This document shows positions 15,798 to 24,701 of a stretch of 64,000 bases of DNA, piece by piece (position 1 is the stretch's first letter; each line of letters begins with the position of its first letter). A model generated the notes under the pieces. The model was not told the DNA's origin. It did not search any database and saw only the letters and a list, made by a program, of their open reading frames with translations. The DNA comes from Methylomicrobium sp. wino1 (lineage in GTDB: Bacteria > Pseudomonadota > Gammaproteobacteria > Methylococcales > Methylomonadaceae): NCBI RefSeq assembly GCF_003932755.1, contig NZ_CP024202.1, positions 2,666,001 to 2,730,000 on the forward strand. Direction: 5' to 3'. The translations under genes and the position numbers were made by a program.

Positions 15798-16811
15798 ATG
15801 AATACGCGCGTATTATTCGTTTTGTTGGTTGTGGGGTTCTTGGGTAGTGCTCATGCTGTAACTTATTCTTGGCCGGAAGATCCTAACGATAATGTGGTTA
15901 CCGAGCATGCCGACGATTTTCCTTTTACTCGCGCTAACCAGGATGAGACTTTATTAGATATAGCGCGGCGCTTTTCGTTGGGTCAGGTGGAAATTGTGCG
16001 CCTAAATCAAGATGTGGATCGTTGGTCGGTCAAACAAGATGAGGTTGTGCGTTTGCCTAATCGTCGTGTGCTACCCGATACGCCGCATGAAGGGATTGTG
16101 CTGAATATTGCCGAATATCGCATGTATTATTATCCGCCGGCTCAAGCAGGTATGCCGCGTACGGTAATGTCGTTTGCGCATGGCGTCGGGCGTCAGGATT
16201 GGCAGACGCCGTTGGGTTTAACCAAAGTCGTCAAAAAAGTTAAAGATCCGTCTTGGTATCCTCCGGAGTCGATTCGCCGGGAACATGCGGCGATGGGCGA
16301 TCCGCTGCCGACCGTGGTGCCTCCGGGGCCGCATAATCCTTTGGGTGCTTATGCCTTGCATTTGGCTTTAAAGGGGGAGTATCGGATCCACGGTACCGAT
16401 ATCGATAAAATTTATGGTATCGGCATGCAAATTACTCACGGTTGTGTTCGCATGTATCCCGAAGATATCGAACAATTATATCATTCGGTTTCAGTCGGTA
16501 CGCCCGTGCGAATCGTGCAGCAACAGATTAAAACGGGTTGGCTCGATAATCAGCTCTATATCGAGGTGCATCCGGATTTAGAGGGTGTTGAAACGACTTT
16601 CGAACAGCGCCTCGATATAGCAATGCAGCTCATTGCCAAAGCGAATAACGGGGTGATTCCTGAGTTGAATGAAGCGGTTTTGAAAAAAGCGCTTACCGTT
16701 CTCGATGGCGATCCTGTGGCGATTTTTGAACGACTGCCGGATATGCCCGATTTTGAGGAGGAAATCGGTTTGCGAGAAGCGGCCGTCGAATCAACTTATC
16801 GCTTGCAGTGA
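15798..16811 (+). CDS. L,D-transpeptidase (YkuD/ErfK family) with LysM-like domain
   Basis: A 337-residue exported enzyme that forms 3-3 crosslinks in peptidoglycan or anchors lipoproteins. From the ATG at 15798 a signal peptide MNTRVLFVLLVVGFLGSAHA is evident; the longer in-frame reading from 15726 lies in the duplicated upstream repeat and would bury it. A LysM-like segment follows (DETLLDIARRFSLGQVEIVRLNQ). The YkuD catalytic domain ends in RIHGTDIDKIYGIG and THGCVRMYPEDIEQL, where the Cys is the nucleophile and His/Arg assist. The C-terminal ~90 residues are helical. The gene stands alone, followed by two convergent small membrane genes. Confidence 0.92.
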   Translation: MNTRVLFVLLVVGFLGSAHAVTYSWPEDPNDNVVTEHADDFPFTRANQDETLLDIARRFSLGQVEIVRLNQDVDRWSVKQDEVVRLPNRRVLPDTPHEGIVLNIAEYRMYYYPPAQAGMPRTVMSFAHGVGRQDWQTPLGLTKVVKKVKDPSWYPPESIRREHAAMGDPLPTVVPPGPHNPLGAYALHLALKGEYRIHGTDIDKIYGIGMQITHGCVRMYPEDIEQLYHSVSVGTPVRIVQQQIKTGWLDNQLYIEVHPDLEGVETTFEQRLDIAMQLIAKANNGVIPELNEAVLKKALTVLDGDPVAIFERLPDMPDFEEEIGLREAAVESTYRLQ

Positions 16812-16825
16812 TTTTTGATTTAGGG

Positions 16826-17020
16826 CTATAGGTCTTGTTTAATATCTTCTTTTAGGTTGGGCCAATGGCAGAAAGCAAAAACCCATATCATGAAGATGTT
16901 AACGACCGGCACCAATAAACATAAAACCCAAGCTTTGTGTAGTCCGGCTTTGTCCATGATTTTCGTGCCTAGCCACATAACCAAGAGCACCATTAGCGTG
17001 ATTAGAAAAACCTCCATCAT
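16826..17020 (-). CDS. Small two-helix membrane protein, paralogue 1
   Basis: A 64-residue protein with two predicted membrane helices (VFLITLMVLLVMWLGTKI and AWVLCLLVPVVNIFMIWVFAF) joined by KAGLHK. The signature AGxHxAW...P...WPN is shared with the protein encoded just upstream, so the two are probably tandem paralogues. The start codon overlaps the stop of the upstream gene (ATGA), indicating one transcript. No function is known to me; small membrane proteins of this shape often sit with cell-envelope genes, and the L,D-transpeptidase lies convergent 15 bases away. Confidence 0.6.
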   Translation of the reverse strand: MMEVFLITLMVLLVMWLGTKIMDKAGLHKAWVLCLLVPVVNIFMIWVFAFCHWPNLKEDIKQDL

Positions 17021-17220
17021 GAACTCCTATCATTTGTTTTTTGATTAGGCCATGGCAATAAGGCTAATTGTAAAAAAATCAGCAGTAAGCCGAATCCCGG
17101 TAAAAAAACCAGTAATGCCCAGGCAGGATGAAAGCCGGCTTTTCGGTAAATCAACATCACGGGAATGACAATCATTAGCGCGACAATGATGATGCGCCCC
17201 ATTTCAGGAAATACGTACAT
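17017..17220 (-). CDS. Small two-helix membrane protein, paralogue 2
   Basis: A 67-residue protein with two hydrophobic helices (IIIVALMIVIPVMLIYRK and AWALLVFLPGFGLLLIFLQLALL). It shares KAGFHPAW and a C-terminal WPN with its neighbour 16826-17020. AAGGAGAC lies just before the ATG, a good ribosome site, and the overlapping downstream start suggests coupled translation. Function is not recognised. The pair could form a heterodimer, which is inference only. Confidence 0.6.
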   Translation of the reverse strand: MYVFPEMGRIIIVALMIVIPVMLIYRKAGFHPAWALLVFLPGFGLLLIFLQLALLPWPNQKTNDRSS

Positions 17221-17561
17221 AAGCGTCTCCTTTTCGATATATCCGCGATAGTACTACGACTTTTCGGTTAATGAAAGCCACTCGATTTACCCGATTGTAA
17301 GAATTCAGATTTTTTTTTCACCAAGCCGATGAAAGTGTTGTAGACCCTTCATGCTTTGACTTGGCTCAGCACGAACGGTCTATAATACATTCCAACTGTT
17401 CTATTTCGGATAATGAAAGTGTTCTGGGTGTTTAGCATTACGCCGAATGGTGTACAGTAGGGCAAAGCAGCCGCAGTTGCCGATGGGTTAGGGAGGGTAA
17501 TAGAGGCTAGTTTTAACGTTTTTAAATACAGGGCGGAACAATTACCATGTCGGCGTTTGCG
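17221..17561. other. Intergenic region without a recognised gene
   Basis: It contains a possible + strand promoter (TTGACT at about 17356, TATAAT at about 17381, 19 apart) with no open frame after it, and a G-rich stretch near 17500. This could mark a short non-coding RNA, but no known RNA family fits (see rejected items). Confidence 0.3.
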
Positions 17562-18146
17562 TTAAGTATCGGCTGTCGTCAGGAGTCTTTTGAGAGCATC
17601 TATATATAAATCACCCTCGATCGCGCGGACTCTTTGACCGAGCGATTCGACCGTGTCGCCGGATAGCACAGGGACTTCCTTTTGTAAGAGCAACGGCCCT
17701 TCGTCATAGGCGTCGGTGACGAAATGTACTGTGGCGCCTGAGGCGGTTTCACCCGCTTCAATAACGGCGGCATGCACAAAATCGCCATACATGCCTCGGC
17801 CTCCGAATTTCGGCAGGAGAGACGGGTGAATGTTTAGTATTTTCCCGGAATAGGCCGATAATGTTTGCGGCCCGATTTTTTTCATGTAGCCGGATAATAC
17901 GATCAATTCGGTGCCGGCTGACTGTAAGGCTTTTTTGATGGCTTGGTCTTCGTTGTCGGAGTGCGTTTTACTGCTGATATGGAAAACTTCGATGCTGTGA
18001 GTCAAGCACCAGTCATAAATTGCCGAATCTTTGTTGTTCGTGATTAATATGCCGATTTCAAAACCGGGTAATTCCCCGTGTTCGATCGTTTCGATAATTT
18101 TCCGTGCGGAACTGCCGCCGTGTGAAGCTAAAAAGCTTATTTTCAT
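17562..18146 (-). CDS. purN: Phosphoribosylglycinamide formyltransferase (PurN-like)
   Basis: A 194-residue protein of the formyltransferase family that moves a formyl group from 10-formyl-THF to GAR in purine synthesis. I start at MKISFLASHGGSSARKIIE (18146); the 12 residues upstream do not fit the fold. Visible motifs are ILITNNKDS, LSGYMKKIG, the catalytic NIHPSLLPKFGGRGMYG and SGATVHFVTDAYDEGPLLLQ. The GGRGMYGDFVHAAV variant resembles the shorter PurN type found in Bacteroidetes and some Proteobacteria, so a related formyltransferase role is possible. It is downstream of, and co-oriented with, the pdh genes, with a hairpin between them. Two further purine genes (purE, purK) lie at 29.2 kb. 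Confidence 0.8.
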   Translation of the reverse strand: MKISFLASHGGSSARKIIETIEHGELPGFEIGILITNNKDSAIYDWCLTHSIEVFHISSKTHSDNEDQAIKKALQSAGTELIVLSGYMKKIGPQTLSAYSGKILNIHPSLLPKFGGRGMYGDFVHAAVIEAGETASGATVHFVTDAYDEGPLLLQKEVPVLSGDTVESLGQRVRAIEGDLYIDALKRLLTTADT

Positions 18147-18253
18147 AGGGCATGATGATAAATATTGAGTCTTAGGGGGCACGTGTCTTTATAAAGGTTT
18201 TATAAGCGAGTGCGACTTCGAGTAAGGGGGGTACGCGGTTCGGAATTTAAAGG

Positions 18254-18283
18254 GCGTAGCTCAGGCCTAACCTAAAGCTACGC
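18254..18283 (-). terminator. Hairpin after lpdA, possible terminator of the pdh operon
   Basis: On the minus strand GCGTAGCT pairs with AGCTACGC and an inner AGG/CCT extends the stem, followed by CCTTTAAATT. The T-tract is weak, so efficiency is uncertain. It lies 16 bases after the lpdA stop. Confidence 0.5.
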
Positions 18284-18298
18284 AATTACGTTAGGGAA

Positions 18299-19738
18299 TC
18301 AACGTTTTTTGCCGAGATACAGGTCTGTGATCGTGCCGGCGACGATTTCGGATGCGAAGGCAAAAGTTTCCGATAAGGTCGGGTGCGGGTGAATCGTTAA
18401 TGCGACGTCTTCGGCTTCGGCCCCCATTTCCAACGCCAATACGGCTTCGGAAATCAAATCGCCGGCATGCGGGCCGACGATGCCGGCACCGAGGATGCGG
18501 CCGGTTTCCTTGTCGCAAATGACTTTGGTCATGCCTTCGCTGCGGCCCATGCTCAACGAGCGTCCGCTCGCGGCCCATGGGAATACGCCTTTGTCGACCT
18601 CGATGCCTTGTTCCTTCGCTTGATTTTCGGTCAGTCCCATCCAGGCGATTTCAGGGTCAGTATAGGCAACCGACGGAATCGTCAGTGCATCGAATGCGGC
18701 TTTGTGACCGGCGATGACTTCCGCGGTAATTTTACCCTCATAAGCGGCTTTATGCGCCAACATCGGATTGCCGACGATGTCGCCGATCGCGAAGATGTGC
18801 GGGATATTAGTGCGCTGTTGTTTGTCGACTTCGATAAAGCCTTGTTCGGTGACTTGAATTCCGGCATTCTCGGCGCCGATTTTTTTGCCGTTAGGACGAC
18901 GGCCCACGGCAACCAGTACTGCATCGAAAATCTCGGATTCGGGGGCTTTATCGCCTTCGAACGAGACCTTGAGGCCTTCTTTGAGGGCTTCGATCGCGGT
19001 TACGCGGGTTTCTGTCCAGATGGCTTCATATTGCTTTTTAATGCGGTTGTGTAATGGCCGAACCAGGTCTTTGTCGCAGCCGGGAATAATCTGATCCATT
19101 AATTCGACCACGCTGATTTTTGAGCCCAGGGCATGATAGACCGTTGCCATTTCCAGGCCGATGATGCCGCCCCCGACTATCAGCAGTTTTTTCGGAATTT
19201 CGCGTAATTGGAGCGCTCCGGTCGAATCCCACAGGCGCGGGTCGTCATTCGGGAAAACCGGAATTTTCGTCGGCTCGGACCCGGCCGCGATAATGGCTTG
19301 ATCGAAGCTAATCAATTGGGTGCCGTTATCATTATCGACTTGCAATTGATTGGCCGATACGAACGATCCGTTTCCTTGTATACGCGTGATTTTGCGTTGT
19401 TTTACCAGGCCGTCCAACCCCTTGTTCAGGCCTCCGGTAACGCTTTCTTTCCAGCTCCTGATTTTATCCAGGTCAAATTTCGGTGCGCCGAAATCGACGC
19501 CATGGCTTGCGAACTCCTGCGCTTCATGAACGATTTGGGCCATGTGCAGCAGCGCTTTGGAAGGAATGCAGCCGACATTTAGGCATACGCCGCCCAATAC
19601 CGGGTAGCGTTCGACGATGACGACTTGTTTGCCCAGGTCGGCCGCACGGAATGCGGCTGTATAACCGCCTGGGCCACCGCCGAGGACCAGGACTTCGGCA
19701 TGGAGATTGGATTCGTTTGCAGCAGCATTTGCAGTCAT
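18299..19738 (-). CDS. lpdA: Dihydrolipoyl dehydrogenase (E3)
   Basis: A 479-residue FAD-dependent disulfide oxidoreductase that reoxidises the lipoyl arms of the pyruvate dehydrogenase complex and reduces NAD. The FAD motif VLVLGGGPGGYTAAFRAADLG is near residue 17, the redox pair GGVCLNVGCIPSKALL follows, then the NAD-binding VGGGIIGLEMATVYHALG, the second FAD motif HIFAIGDIVGNPMLAHKA, and the C-terminal active site TIHPHPTLSET. Length is normal. It is the third gene of an aceE-aceF-lpdA cluster on the minus strand, 100 bases after aceF. Confidence 0.96.
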   Translation of the reverse strand: MTANAAANESNLHAEVLVLGGGPGGYTAAFRAADLGKQVVIVERYPVLGGVCLNVGCIPSKALLHMAQIVHEAQEFASHGVDFGAPKFDLDKIRSWKESVTGGLNKGLDGLVKQRKITRIQGNGSFVSANQLQVDNDNGTQLISFDQAIIAAGSEPTKIPVFPNDDPRLWDSTGALQLREIPKKLLIVGGGIIGLEMATVYHALGSKISVVELMDQIIPGCDKDLVRPLHNRIKKQYEAIWTETRVTAIEALKEGLKVSFEGDKAPESEIFDAVLVAVGRRPNGKKIGAENAGIQVTEQGFIEVDKQQRTNIPHIFAIGDIVGNPMLAHKAAYEGKITAEVIAGHKAAFDALTIPSVAYTDPEIAWMGLTENQAKEQGIEVDKGVFPWAASGRSLSMGRSEGMTKVICDKETGRILGAGIVGPHAGDLISEAVLALEMGAEAEDVALTIHPHPTLSETFAFASEIVAGTITDLYLGKKR

Positions 19739-19838
19739 GAGTATTCCTTATCAAGTATGCGTTTTGACGTCGAGCATCTTTTCGTCAATCGGTGTTTATC
19801 CGGCGAACGGTGCTCGACGTTTGAGTCTAGGCGCTTTT

Positions 19839-21149
19839 TTAAAGTATCAACCGTCTGATATCGGTCAAAAAATCTGTTAATTTGACCATAAAACGCGCCG
19901 CTTCGGCACCATCGATGACTCGATGGTCATAGGTCATGTCTAGCGGTAACATCAAACGCGGTTGGAATTCCTTGCCGTCCCATACCGGCTGCATTTTGGC
20001 GCGCGTGACACCGAGTATCGCGACTTCCGGCGCGTTAACGATCGGTGTGAATGCGGTGCCCCCAATGCCGCCGAGACTGGAGATCGTCATCGAACCGCCT
20101 TGCATTTCGTTCGGCATTAGTTTGCCGGCACGAGCTTTATCGCTCAATGTTGCCAGTTCCGCCGATAATTCATAAATGCTTTTTTGGTCGACGTCGCGTA
20201 GTACCGGTACGACAAGGCCGTTAGGCGTGTCGACGGCGATGCCGATGTGGCAGTATTTTTTCAGGATCAGGCTTGCGCCGTCCGGCGATAACGAAGCATT
20301 AAAATTCGGAAACCGCTTCAACGCGTTTGCCAATGCCTTGATGATGAAGATCAAGCCGGTGACCTTACCGTTTTGACTGTTTTCGGCATTGATCTGTTTG
20401 CGAAAGTCTTCCAATTCTGTGATATCGGCTTCGTCATGATGGGTCACCATTGGCAGATTCAGCCAAACCCGGGTCATGTTTTGTCCGGTCAGACGTTTGA
20501 TTTTACTCAATGGTAAGACTTCGGTTTCGCCGAATTGCGAGAAATCCACGGCAGGGATCGCCGGGATGCCTGCTCCGGAAGATTTGACGCCTTCGCTGAG
20601 TGTTTGCTTGACATAGGCTTTGACGTCTTCTTTTAGAATTCGTCCCTTTCGGCCGCTGCCTTGTCTAATAAGACTCAGGTCGACGCCCAATTCACGGGCG
20701 AATAATCGAATGGCCGGCGTTGCATGCGGAAGGTGTTGGCCGCTAAGTTCGGTATCGATCGTGGCGGCCGGCGTCGGAGCAGGGGAGGCGGCTGGTGCCG
20801 GAGCAGCGCTTGCAGCAGGTTTTTCCTCAGCCGATGCGTCTTGTTTAACCGCAGCTTCGGTAGTCGACTCCGGCTCTGCAGCCGGAGCTTCTTCGGGTTC
20901 GGTGGACTCGCTAGCTTCAACGGTCGCGATGGTATTCCCTTGGGATACTTTGTCGCCGACTTTAATTTTGAGTTCCCGAACCGTGCCGGCAATCGTCGAT
21001 GGCATATCCATTGTAGCTTTGTCGCTTTCCAAGACGACTAATGGCTGTTCGATTTCTATCGTATCGCCGGGTTGAACAAGGATTTCGACCACGTCGACTT
21101 CGCTGGAGCCGCCGAGGTCGGGTACTTTAATCTCAATCAATTCACTCAT
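19839..21149 (-). CDS. aceF: Pyruvate dehydrogenase E2, dihydrolipoamide acetyltransferase
   Basis: A 436-residue E2 that passes acetyl groups from E1 to CoA and forms the core of the complex. One lipoyl domain is present, with the modified lysine in VLESDKATMDMPS near residue 45; enterobacterial AceF usually has two or three, so this is the short form. An Ala/Pro/Glu-rich linker (about 80-130) leads to an E1/E3-binding domain (ATPAIRLFARELGVDL, then GSGRKGRILKEDVKAYV). The catalytic acetyltransferase domain ends with TYDHRVIDGAEAARF, whose His is catalytic. It begins 16 bases after aceE. Confidence 0.96.
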   Translation of the reverse strand: MSELIEIKVPDLGGSSEVDVVEILVQPGDTIEIEQPLVVLESDKATMDMPSTIAGTVRELKIKVGDKVSQGNTIATVEASESTEPEEAPAAEPESTTEAAVKQDASAEEKPAASAAPAPAASPAPTPAATIDTELSGQHLPHATPAIRLFARELGVDLSLIRQGSGRKGRILKEDVKAYVKQTLSEGVKSSGAGIPAIPAVDFSQFGETEVLPLSKIKRLTGQNMTRVWLNLPMVTHHDEADITELEDFRKQINAENSQNGKVTGLIFIIKALANALKRFPNFNASLSPDGASLILKKYCHIGIAVDTPNGLVVPVLRDVDQKSIYELSAELATLSDKARAGKLMPNEMQGGSMTISSLGGIGGTAFTPIVNAPEVAILGVTRAKMQPVWDGKEFQPRLMLPLDMTYDHRVIDGAEAARFMVKLTDFLTDIRRLIL

Positions 21150-21165
21150 GTGCCAATTCCTTTAA

Positions 21166-23844
21166 TTAAAGCCGCCACGGGGCAACGGTTTCCGGGTTAA
21201 TGCCGTATTTGGCAATGGCCGTTTCGACTTTTGCGGGTTCGAATTCGCCGATATCCGCAAGGCTTTTCAGTGCCGCGACAGCGATATGATAACGGTTGAC
21301 TTCGAAGAATCGGCGCAAGGCTTCGCGAGTATCCGAACGACCAAAACCGTCGGTGCCCAAGACGGTATAAGGCGCCGATAGGTAAGGACGAATTTGTTCG
21401 GCATACAGGCGAACGTAGTCGGTTGCGGCGATGATAGGCCCTTTGGCATTTTCAAGGCATTCGGTGACATGAGGCTTTTTAGGAGTTTCGGTCGGATGCA
21501 GCCGATTCCATCGCTCGCAACTTTGTCCGTCGCGTGCCAATTCGGTAAAGCTTGTGCAGCTCCAGAGATCGGCTGTTACGTTCCAGTCGTTTTGCAAGAG
21601 TTCGGCTGCGGCGATGGCTTCACGGAAAATGGTGCCGGAACCCAGCAATTGCACGCGCGTTTTAGCGCGGCCGTCGCCTTTCTTGAACGAGTACATACCT
21701 TTAAGGATCGACTCCTCGATACCTTTCGGCATTGCCGGATGTTCGTAATTCTCGTTCATTACGGTGATGTAATAGAAAATGTCTTCTTGATCGACGTACA
21801 TTCGACGCAAACCGTCTTGAATGATCACCGCAAGTTCGTACGAAAAGGTCGGGTCGTAGGAAATGCAGTTCGGGACGGTTCCGGCAAAAATATGGCTGTG
21901 TCCGTCTTCGTGCTGTAAGCCCTCGCCGTTCAGCGTCGTTCTTCCGGCCGTTCCGCCAAGCAAGAAGCCGCGTGTACGTTGGTCGGCAGCCGCCCAAATC
22001 AAATCGGCGACGCGTTGGAAGCCGAACATCGAGTAGAAGATGAAAAACGGGATCATCGGTACGTTGTGAGTCGAATAGGATGTGCCGGCCGCGATCCAGT
22101 CGCACATGCCGCCCGCTTCGTTGATGCCTTCCTGTAGTACCTGGCCGTGTTTGTCTTCTTTGTAAAACATTAATTGGTCCGCATCCTGCGGGGTATAGAG
22201 CTGTCCGACTTGCGACCAAATGCCTAATTGGCGGAACATGCCTTCCATGCCGAAAGTGCGCGACTCGTCCGGTACGATCGGTACGATGCGTTTACCGATG
22301 TTTTTGTCCTTGACCAAAATATTCAGCATTTTGACGAAAGCCATTGTCGTCGAGATTTCGCGTCCTTCACCGGTGGCTTCCAAGAGCGATTTGAAGTCTG
22401 ACAGAACCGGAACATTCAAGGCATAGGATTTCGCTCTTCTGTTCGGTAGATAACCGCCCAATTCGGCGCGGCGCTCTTTCATGTAGGCCAGTTCTTTCGA
22501 GTCCTCGGGGAACTTCAGATAAGGCATTTCGTGTAACTGCTCGTTGGTTACCGGCAGTTCGTAACGGTCTCTGAATCGTGTCAGAGAGGTGACGCTCATT
22601 TTCTTTTGTTGGTGCGAAATATTCTGGCCTTCGCCCGACTCGCCCATCGAATAACCTTTGATCGTTTTGGCCAGAACCACGGTCGGTTGCCCTTTGTGGT
22701 TGACTGCGGCCTGGAAGGCCGCATAAATTTTTGCAGGGTCGTGGCCGCCTCTGTTGAGTAACCAAATGTCCAAATCGGACAAATCGGCGACCATTTCTTT
22801 TAATTCCGGCGTGTTGAAGAAATGTTCGCGAACATAAGCGCCGTCTTTGGCTTTGAACGTTTGATAATCGCCGTCCACGCACTCCATCATGCGTTTGACC
22901 AGTAAACCTTGATGGTCGCGGGCCAGCAGTTTGTCCCAATGGCGGCCCCAAACCAGTTTAATGACATTCCAGCCGGCGCCCCGGAAGGTGCCTTCCAGCT
23001 CTTGAATGATTTTGCCGTTGCCGCGAACCGGCCCATCCAGGCGTTGCAGGTTGCAGTTAACCACAAAAATCAGGTTGTCCAATTTTTCGCGGCCAGCCAT
23101 GCCGATTTCGCCGAGTGACTCCGGTTCGTCGGTCTCGCCGTCGCCAAGGAAGCACCACACTTTGCGATCGGAGGTGTCTGTTAGACTTCGGCCTTGCAAA
23201 TAGCGCATGAAGCGGGCTTGATAGATGGCCATAATGGGACCTAGGCCCATTGATACGGTCGGGAATTGCCAGAATTGAGGCATCAGCCATGGGTGCGGAT
23301 AAGATGAAAGTCCGTTACCGTCGACTTCTTGGCGAAAATTGTCCATCTGTTCTTCGGTCAGTCGGCCGAGTAAAAAGGCCCGGGCATAATCGCCAGGTGC
23401 CGAATGGCCTTGCACGAACAATAGGTCGCCGTCGTGTTGCTCTGACGTAGCGCGCCAGAAATGATTTTGACCGACATCGTAGAGCGTGGCCGCCGAAGCG
23501 AAACTGGCGATATGGCCGCCGACATTGGTGTTTCTGTTGGCGCGAAGCACCATCATCATGGCGTTCCAACGGACATAGGACCGTATTTTTTGCTCGATAG
23601 TGGTGTTGCCGGGGAATTGAATTTGCTGATCGACGGGTATCGTATTGATGTAGTCGGTGGTCGCGCTAAACGGTATGTCGGAACCCGATTGTCTGGCTAC
23701 GGCGACCAGTTTTTCAATTAGAAACTGAGCACGGGTTTCGCCCTCGATTTCCATCACTGCTTTCAGTGCATCGATCCATTCCTGGGTTTCGGTAGGATCG
23801 ACATCTTCCTGTTCGACAACCGCAGGACTTTTATTGTTTTTCAT
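21166..23844 (-). CDS. aceE: Pyruvate dehydrogenase E1 component (homodimeric)
   Basis: An 892-residue thiamine-diphosphate enzyme that decarboxylates pyruvate, the entry step to acetyl-CoA. The TPP motif runs from GDGETDEPESLGEIG to FVVNCNLQRLDG (about 230-270). The family sequences YVRWNAMMMVLRANR, GGHIASFASAATLYDVG, PIVPDESRTFGMEGMFRQ and GLQHEDGHSHI are all present, and length is close to the usual ~887. An inverted repeat in the 5' untranslated region (23860-23881) is a candidate control site. Long open frames on both strands inside this gene are shadows. Confidence 0.97.
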   Translation of the reverse strand: MKNNKSPAVVEQEDVDPTETQEWIDALKAVMEIEGETRAQFLIEKLVAVARQSGSDIPFSATTDYINTIPVDQQIQFPGNTTIEQKIRSYVRWNAMMMVLRANRNTNVGGHIASFASAATLYDVGQNHFWRATSEQHDGDLLFVQGHSAPGDYARAFLLGRLTEEQMDNFRQEVDGNGLSSYPHPWLMPQFWQFPTVSMGLGPIMAIYQARFMRYLQGRSLTDTSDRKVWCFLGDGETDEPESLGEIGMAGREKLDNLIFVVNCNLQRLDGPVRGNGKIIQELEGTFRGAGWNVIKLVWGRHWDKLLARDHQGLLVKRMMECVDGDYQTFKAKDGAYVREHFFNTPELKEMVADLSDLDIWLLNRGGHDPAKIYAAFQAAVNHKGQPTVVLAKTIKGYSMGESGEGQNISHQQKKMSVTSLTRFRDRYELPVTNEQLHEMPYLKFPEDSKELAYMKERRAELGGYLPNRRAKSYALNVPVLSDFKSLLEATGEGREISTTMAFVKMLNILVKDKNIGKRIVPIVPDESRTFGMEGMFRQLGIWSQVGQLYTPQDADQLMFYKEDKHGQVLQEGINEAGGMCDWIAAGTSYSTHNVPMIPFFIFYSMFGFQRVADLIWAAADQRTRGFLLGGTAGRTTLNGEGLQHEDGHSHIFAGTVPNCISYDPTFSYELAVIIQDGLRRMYVDQEDIFYYITVMNENYEHPAMPKGIEESILKGMYSFKKGDGRAKTRVQLLGSGTIFREAIAAAELLQNDWNVTADLWSCTSFTELARDGQSCERWNRLHPTETPKKPHVTECLENAKGPIIAATDYVRLYAEQIRPYLSAPYTVLGTDGFGRSDTREALRRFFEVNRYHIAVAALKSLADIGEFEPAKVETAIAKYGINPETVAPWRL

Positions 23845-23859
23845 TTATAACTCCACTAA

Positions 23860-23881
23860 TCAGGTAGGTTTTTCTACCTGA
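23860..23881. promoter_or_regulatory. Inverted repeat upstream of aceE
   Basis: TCAGGTAG and CTACCTGA form a perfect 8-bp palindrome around GTTTTT, 16 bases upstream of the aceE start. It could be an operator or a translation-modulating hairpin of the pdh operon. No PdhR-type regulator gene is in the window. Confidence 0.45.
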
Positions 23882-24701
23882 GAATCGCTGTTAGTTTGTT
23901 GATCATTCGTCGTTAGTAACGATTAGAACGCGAATTTTATAACGGCCAAGGGTTGCTTGTCTTGTAATTCGCATGTTTGTCTAAGTTATTAGGGGTCGAC
24001 CGATGACGTTTTTGGTTTTCATTATACCGATTGTTAACCAAATTGCGGCGCTGTCGTGCATCTAATAAGCTTATCCTAGGGGAAGCACAGATTTCGGATG
24101 GTTTCGATGAGTTTGAAGCATAACAAGGTGCGCGATGCGCACCTTCTTGGGCGGTAAATGTCAACGTAGTTGTCGCATAAGGATATAGTCAAAAATAACT
24201 TTCCTATTGTAAACTCCTCTCTGAGGGCATAGGTATCTACACAAGTACTTGCTCCTTCTCCCTTGAGGATAAGGGGGGGTATAAGTGGTTGTTTTTACTC
24301 TCTCCACCCCAACCCTCTCCAACAATAGAGGGAGTCCTGCCAACTTGTAACTTGGCGGGACGGGGTTTGCAACCCCGTCCCGCAGAAAAAAAGGGATTAG
24401 GGGAGGTTATTTATACTCATCGGAGATCAAAATTCGGCGCCGTGGGGTGCCCGTCAAAGGGCGCCGTAGATACGTCCCTGTAGGTTCTGCCAGCTCCATG
24501 CCGGCCCCTCACCTAGCGTTAGGTGAGGGGCCGAGCACCCCGGCGCCTCATTAGGCACTGCCGAAATTTGAAGTGCGAAAGGTATAAATAAATCCCCCTC
24601 AATCCCCATTTTCAAAGGGGGCAAAGTTCCAACTTGTTTTAAATGCAGGAGTCTGAAAGCTAGTTCCATGATGGGTTTCGCTCCGCTCTACCCATCCTAC
24701 A
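23882..24701. other. Long repeat-rich intergenic region between gltA and aceE
   Basis: Over 800 bases without a supported gene. It holds a fragment of the AAGGATTT...AAATAAC repeat family (24178-24205), a GGCGGGACGGGGTTTGCAAC-type palindrome (24353-24384) also met in degraded form near 31835, a full MITE-like element (24412-24586) and a GC-rich hairpin inside that element. The small open frames here are repeat artefacts. Confidence 0.7.
24412..24586. repeat. MITE-like element, family TATACTCATCG
   Basis: Left end TATACTCATCGGAGATCAAA, then ATTCGGCGCCG; right end CGGCGCCTCATTAGGCACTG, then CCGAAATTTGAAGTGCGAAA and GGTATA, an imperfect inverted repeat. A second copy is at 35967-36192 and a solo left end at 46927-46962. 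The centre carries a CCCCTCACCTAGCGTTAGG-type hairpin. Confidence 0.75.

Noticed and set aside
17440-17540. Fragments resembling a c-di-GMP-I (GEMM) riboswitch: GGGCAAAGC and GTTGCCGATGG
   Set aside because: The two pieces are only about 10 bases apart, far too close for the three-helix fold, and no gene follows on that strand.
21701-22951. Long arginine-rich open frames overlapping aceE on the same strand (172 and 194 codons)
   Set aside because: They are out-of-frame shadows of the GC-rich aceE gene with implausible composition.
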